Shown piece after piece: positions 60,503 through 64,000 of a stretch of 64,000 bases of DNA. Source of the stretch: Mucilaginibacter endophyticus (GTDB lineage: Bacteria; Bacteroidota; Bacteroidia; Sphingobacteriales; Sphingobacteriaceae); contig NZ_QPCG01000004.1 in assembly GCF_003351025.1 (NCBI RefSeq), forward strand, positions 124,001-188,000. The letters are read 5' to 3'. The position numbers were made by a program, and so were the translations under genes. A model generated the notes under the pieces. The model was given only the letters and a program-made list of their open reading frames with translations, had not been told where the DNA came from and did no database searches. Every line of letters starts with the position of its first letter. Positions within the stretch are counted from its first letter, which is position 1.

Positions 60503-61724
60503 CAAGTAAATCATCCGTTAGCTTTTCAAACTCACTGATAAACTCTGTGTAATGCTCACCGGTTCCCGGGCCACTAAAACCGGTATGGATTTTTTGTACA
60601 TCACCGCTTTTATCAATAATAATGGTGGTTGGGAAACCAACTACTTTTGATAGCATAGGCAAACTTTGAGCTGTTTGCTTTTTGTCGCTGGTGTAGCCTG
60701 TTATCAATAGCGGATAGGTTACTTTAAACCTGTCTTTCACCTGCTGTAGCGCTTTCTTCGATTTCTCAAAATCGGTGGTGCGCTCGTAGGCCAGACCAAT
60801 TACTTCGACACCTTTATTGTGGTATTTTTTATAGTAGTTAACCATATAAGCGGTTTCATCCATACAGTTGGGGCACCATGAGCCCAGGATCTGAACAATG
60901 ACTACTTTATTCTTGAACCTTTCATCATCCAATGACACCGTTTTACCATCAAGATCTTTAAAGCTGAAAGCTAATTTTTTATAGCCCGACTTTAACGACG
61001 TGAGAGAATATGCATCAGGCAATTTGGCGTTTTCATCTTTTACTGCTGTCCACGCCTGTACTGAAGAATACCCTGCGTAAAATTTACCGTCGGTTATCGT
61101 TTTATCGTCGCTGATAGTAGCGGTAAAGGTATAAGCGTGACCGCCATCAAAAGTAGACAGGTAAAGTTTGTTACCACTCACCGAACCCTCAAGGTAGCGG
61201 TAGTCGCCGGTGGTGGTCAGGAAAGTACCGGTAAGTTTATTGCCATCCTGTTTAAACTCGCCAACGGTTGTATCACGGCCCTCCCCTTGGCCAAATACTG
61301 CCGACCAGCGGCCACCAATATTAAACGCGGGTTTTTCCGGGCTTTTGAAAAATCGCCATGAAGTATTAGGCACTGCACTGAATGGAACAAGAAGATCATT
61401 ATCGGCCAGGTGCCTTACCCAATTGCCGTTAAGGCTATCTCCATTAAGTTTCAGTTTAAAATCAGAATTGAACAAAGGCATGTGGATAAAAACAGAATCG
61501 CCTTTGGTGGTAACATCGGTTACCTTAAAATGCTCGGCACCGTTAATAATGGCTAATTGTGATTTGCCTCCGGTGCTATTAACCTCAAAATTGAAAGGAA
61601 TTTCGGTACCCGATTTTGTTTTAAGCGCACCACGCCATTCGCCGGTTTTTAGTTTAGTTTGAGCAAAGCCGGTTTGCAGAAATAGTAATCCGCAAACACC
61701 GGCCGCGATATTTTTGAAAGTCAT
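60483..61724 (-). CDS. TlpA-like thioredoxin-fold protein with N-terminal beta domain
   Basis: 413 residues. Signal peptide 1-21 (ending LQTGFAQ). Residues 25-235 are beta-rich with no clear family. Residues 255-405 are a TlpA/ResA-type thioredoxin domain with active site GSWCPNC (Cys284, Cys287), TTDFEKSKKALQQVKDRFKV and cis-Pro region VVGFPTTIIIDKSG. It probably reduces disulphides in the periplasm. The C-terminal VAPPAP tail is repeat-encoded, as in the convergent ABC ATPase. Confidence 0.87.
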   Translation of the reverse strand: MTFKNIAAGVCGLLFLQTGFAQTKLKTGEWRGALKTKSGTEIPFNFEVNSTGGKSQLAIINGAEHFKVTDVTTKGDSVFIHMPLFNSDFKLKLNGDSLNGNWVRHLADNDLLVPFSAVPNTSWRFFKSPEKPAFNIGGRWSAVFGQGEGRDTTVGEFKQDGNKLTGTFLTTTGDYRYLEGSVSGNKLYLSTFDGGHAYTFTATISDDKTITDGKFYAGYSSVQAWTAVKDENAKLPDAYSLTSLKSGYKKLAFSFKDLDGKTVSLDDERFKNKVVIVQILGSWCPNCMDETAYMVNYYKKYHNKGVEVIGLAYERTTDFEKSKKALQQVKDRFKVTYPLLITGYTSDKKQTAQSLPMLSKVVGFPTTIIIDKSGDVQKIHTGFSGPGTGEHYTEFISEFEKLTDDLLVAPPAP

Positions 61725-61759
61725 ACTTAAATATATAGTCTACTTAATCTATATACTTT

Positions 61760-61790
61760 CAAAGGTATAAAAACAGTACCGTTATTTCAA
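61760..61790 (-). promoter_or_regulatory. Promoter of the TlpA-like gene
   Basis: Leftwards: TTG (61790-61788), 20 bp, TACCTTTG (61767-61760), full -33/-7 match. The ATG at 61724 follows after 35 bp. The -33 lies within the last codons of the acyl-CoA dehydrogenase gene. Confidence 0.65.
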
Positions 61791-62921
61791 CAATCCGCGC
61801 GAAATGACAATTCTTTGAATTTCAGACGTCCCCTCATAAATCTGCGTTATTTTAGCATCCCGCATCAGGCGTTCAACGTGATATTCCTTCACATAACCGT
61901 AACCGCCATGGATCTGAACAGCTTCGGTAGTAGTTCGCATAGCCACATCAGAGGCATATAATTTAGCCATTGACGAGGCGTGCACATATGGTTTACCATG
62001 GTCTTTAAGCCAGGCTGCCTTTAGACACATTAAACGGGCAGCTTCAATTTCCGTTGCCATATCGGCCAGCTTAAACTGGATAGCCTGATGATCGGCCAGT
62101 GTTTTGCCAAAGGTTTTACGTTCCTTAGCATATTGCACTGCCAGCTCATAAGCACCCGAAGCCAGGCCCAAAGCCTGCGAGGCGATCCCTATCCGGCCGC
62201 CTTCAAGCAATCCCATAGCGAATTTAAAACCAAAGCCGTCTTCGCCAATACGGTTTTCCTTGGGCACTTTAACATCGGTAAACATCAGTGAATGAGTATC
62301 TGATCCCCTCACGCCCATTTTATTTTCTTTAGCGCCAACAGTAAAACCAGACATACCTTTTTCAACAATAAAGGCATTAATGCCGTGATGTTTTTTAGCT
62401 ACATCAGTCTGGGCTATCACAATATAGGTAGAAGCCGTGCTACCACTGGTGATCCAGTTTTTGGTACCATTGAGCAGGTAATGATCGCCCATATCAATAG
62501 CGGTTGTTTTTTGCGATGTAGCATCAGATCCTGCCTCGGGCTCCGAAAGGCAAAACGCACCGATACATTCGCCTTTGGCTAACGGTACCAGGTATTTCTG
62601 CTTCTGTTCTTCGCTGCCATACTTCTCAAGTCCATAACATACCAGCGAATTATTTACAGATACAATTACGGAGGTGGAGGCATCAATTTTGGAAAGCTCT
62701 TCCATCACCAGCACGTACGATATAGCATCCAGGCCGGCCCCGCCATACTGCGGCGATACCATCATGCCCAAGAAACCAAGTTCGCCAAGCTTCCTTACTT
62801 GTTCGGCGGGAAATTTTTGCAGTTCGTCGCGTTCTATAACACCAGGTTTCAATTCTGTTTGCGCAAAATCGCGCGCAGCCTGGCGAATCATTTTTTGTTC
62901 TTCGGTCAGTTCAAAATACAT
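61782..62921 (-). CDS. Acyl-CoA dehydrogenase
   Basis: 379 residues from the ATG at 62921 (MYFELTEEQKMIRQAARDFA); the frame extends to 62960, but a family-typical start is at 62921. FAD/substrate signatures: GAFCLSEPEAGSD, NGTKNWITSGSTASTYIV, QIHGGYGYVKEYHVERLMRD, and the catalytic Glu in IYEGTSEIQRIVISR. Closest in style to short-chain (butyryl-CoA type) enzymes. It oxidises acyl-CoA to enoyl-CoA in beta-oxidation or amino-acid breakdown. No electron-transfer flavoprotein gene is nearby. An 18-bp perfect palindrome lies 29 bp upstream. Confidence 0.94.
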   Translation of the reverse strand: MYFELTEEQKMIRQAARDFAQTELKPGVIERDELQKFPAEQVRKLGELGFLGMMVSPQYGGAGLDAISYVLVMEELSKIDASTSVIVSVNNSLVCYGLEKYGSEEQKQKYLVPLAKGECIGAFCLSEPEAGSDATSQKTTAIDMGDHYLLNGTKNWITSGSTASTYIVIAQTDVAKKHHGINAFIVEKGMSGFTVGAKENKMGVRGSDTHSLMFTDVKVPKENRIGEDGFGFKFAMGLLEGGRIGIASQALGLASGAYELAVQYAKERKTFGKTLADHQAIQFKLADMATEIEAARLMCLKAAWLKDHGKPYVHASSMAKLYASDVAMRTTTEAVQIHGGYGYVKEYHVERLMRDAKITQIYEGTSEIQRIVISRGLLK

Positions 62922-62950
62922 GGGTATAATTAAAACATAAATATATAAAT

Positions 62951-62968
62951 TACTATGCATGCATAGTA
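62951..62968. promoter_or_regulatory. 18-bp perfect palindrome, operator candidate
   Basis: TACTATGCATGCATAGTA is its own reverse complement and lies 29 bp before the acyl-CoA dehydrogenase ATG, where a repressor of fatty-acid genes would act. No regulator of that type is adjacent. Confidence 0.5.
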
Positions 62969-62981
62969 AAATTTTATAAAC

Positions 62982-63010
62982 AAAAAAAGAGAGCTTTTTT
63001 GAAGCTCCCT
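62982..63010 (-). terminator. Orphan leftward terminator
   Basis: Leftwards: AGGGAGCTT, loop CAAAA, AAGCTCTCT (wobble pairs), then seven T. No gene on the minus strand precedes it; the 317 bp to its right (63011-63327) hold no recognisable leftward gene. Confidence 0.7.
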
Positions 63011-63327
63011 TTCCCCTAATTAATTTAAACTATTGATTAAACCCAAAACAAAGAACAAAAAATCTCAACTTGGGCGTCTGAGAATTCAATTTTAATTTTT
63101 CACAGGTAGATGTTACTAAATCTCTTATTTTTTCACAGATGATACAGGGCGTGTAATTCTATACAAATCTTTTGCCATAATTATAAAATTGTGGCATTAA
63201 TATTTCATGTTTAAACGTTAGTTGTTCATTTTTATAAAAGAATAATATCTGCATATAAAATGTATTGATGATATTTTATTTTTAGCTTTCACAAAAAACA
63301 TAAAATATTCAATAAGCCGATCCACCC

Positions 63328-63570
63328 ATGCTTTTAACTGATTTTGAATACCTTAACGACACCGATAACGCGTTTAAACGAAAAGTAGCCTTGCAGATTA
63401 AAACGCTACGCAAGCAAAACCGGGTTACTCAGGAGAAGTTTTTTAAAGAAACACGCATAAATATTGCAAGGCTCGAATCAGGTATTATTGATATCAGATT
63501 AGAAACACTTCGTAAAATTTGTTATTATTTTAACGTTTCGTTAGCAGGTTTTTTCCAGGAGATATATTAA
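63328..63570 (+). CDS. Small XRE-family helix-turn-helix regulator
   Basis: 80 residues. The helix-turn-helix is residues 17-75: FKRKVALQIKTLRKQNRVTQ, then KFFKETRINIARLESGIIDI and LETLRKICYYFNVSLAGFFQ. Almost the whole chain is the DNA-binding domain, so it is a minimal cro/C1-type regulator. No adjacent toxin or restriction gene was seen. Target unknown. Confidence 0.85.
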   Translation: MLLTDFEYLNDTDNAFKRKVALQIKTLRKQNRVTQEKFFKETRINIARLESGIIDIRLETLRKICYYFNVSLAGFFQEIY

Positions 63571-63655
63571 ATTATCATATTTAGAAAAAAACGTTGTCCT
63601 AAATTCTATTATAACATACAGTCGTTGTATTTTAATTCATACACACACCTAAAAA

Positions 63656-64000
63656 ATGAACAAACAAATCCACTCCTTATCCATAATTGCCATTTCGCTC
63701 GGCACTTTGCTCTGTGCCTGCAGCCATGAAGACAAGACAAAAGCGTACGAAGCCGGCGATCCTGTGATCCATAATATGGACACTACTGTAAAACCGGGCG
63801 ACGATTTTTTTAAATACGCTAACGGCGCCTGGCTGCGCAAAAATCCTATTCCGGCGGCATACGCCTCATGGGGCATAGGCAATGTTGTGCAGGATGAGCT
63901 GCGCGACAGGATGAAGAAAATCAACGAAGATGCCCTAAAAGCCAACGCACCCAAAGGCAGCAATACCCAAAAAATAGGCGATTTCTATTTCAGTGGGATG
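63656..64000 (+). CDS. M13 family metallopeptidase lipoprotein (5' part, cut by window edge)
   Basis: 115 residues are visible from the ATG at 63656. Lipoprotein signal MNKQIHSLSIIAISLGTLLC with following A-C-S (Cys22 likely lipidated). The mature start DTTVKPGDDFFKYANGAWLR is the diagnostic N-terminus of M13 (neprilysin-type) zinc peptidases, followed by NPIPAAYASWG. The HExxH catalytic part lies beyond position 64000. Periplasmic or surface oligopeptidase by family. Confidence 0.9.
   Translation, partial: MNKQIHSLSIIAISLGTLLCACSHEDKTKAYEAGDPVIHNMDTTVKPGDDFFKYANGAWLRKNPIPAAYASWGIGNVVQDELRDRMKKINEDALKANAPKGSNTQKIGDFYFSGM

Overview
The window looks like chromosome from a Bacteroidota bacterium, most likely family Sphingobacteriaceae (Mucilaginibacter or Pedobacter type). 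The grounds are a SusC/SusD pair with a DUF3823 lipoprotein, several TAnnTTTG-type promoter -7 elements, few purine-rich ribosome binding sites, and intergenic spaces full of dispersed palindromic repeats. The genus is inferred from protein style, not from a marker gene. I found no rRNA, tRNA, CRISPR array, transposase or phage gene.

Layout. 1-3200: carboxylesterase (cut by the window edge) and a secreted sugar-dehydrogenase/cytochrome c fusion. 3369-4685: amino-acid permease. 4881-15635: a polysaccharide utilisation locus read leftwards (SusC, SusD, DUF3823, secreted hydrolase), then a strong terminator, then a separate GH92 alpha-mannosidase. 16165-23662: rRNA methyltransferase, DUF2911 protein, a symporter operon that includes a 41-residue membrane microprotein, and a large PIG-L deacetylase. 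23926-28549: TetR-TolC-EmrA-EmrB efflux operon with two palindromic operator candidates. 28805-30163: AhpD/AhpC peroxidase pair. 30349-32903: two coupled membrane-associated proteins of unknown function.

33092-41366 is the most interesting part: a leftward ter-type stress cluster. In transcription order it holds an uncharacterised 321-residue protein, TerC, PgpA, two TerD proteins, a HAD-fold protein, a phosphoribosyltransferase, two more TerD proteins and TelA. It looks like a compact Ter system that keeps part of a predicted nucleotide-like biosynthetic module. Next to it, 41878-42959 is an ECF sigma/membrane-partner pair, followed by a candidate two-hairpin small RNA (43134-43216) behind a sigma-54-like -24/-12 promoter.

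43296-47083: AraC regulator with three short-chain dehydrogenases and an Atu4866-like protein. 47385-53605: GapN-type aldehyde dehydrogenase, serine hydrolase, second carboxylesterase, PafA-like phosphatase. 53693-55210: ThiE-like protein and a degenerate thiamine pyrophosphokinase homologue. 55361-64000: Gly/Tyr-rich DUF6515 protein, RarA, an ABC exporter pair, TlpA-like thioredoxin protein, acyl-CoA dehydrogenase, small XRE regulator, and the start of an M13 peptidase lipoprotein.

The intergenic spaces hold at least three multi-copy palindromic repeat families (called A, B and C below) and several single or nested inverted repeats. Some abut or supply stop codons. In one case two convergent unrelated proteins end with the same repeat-encoded tail.
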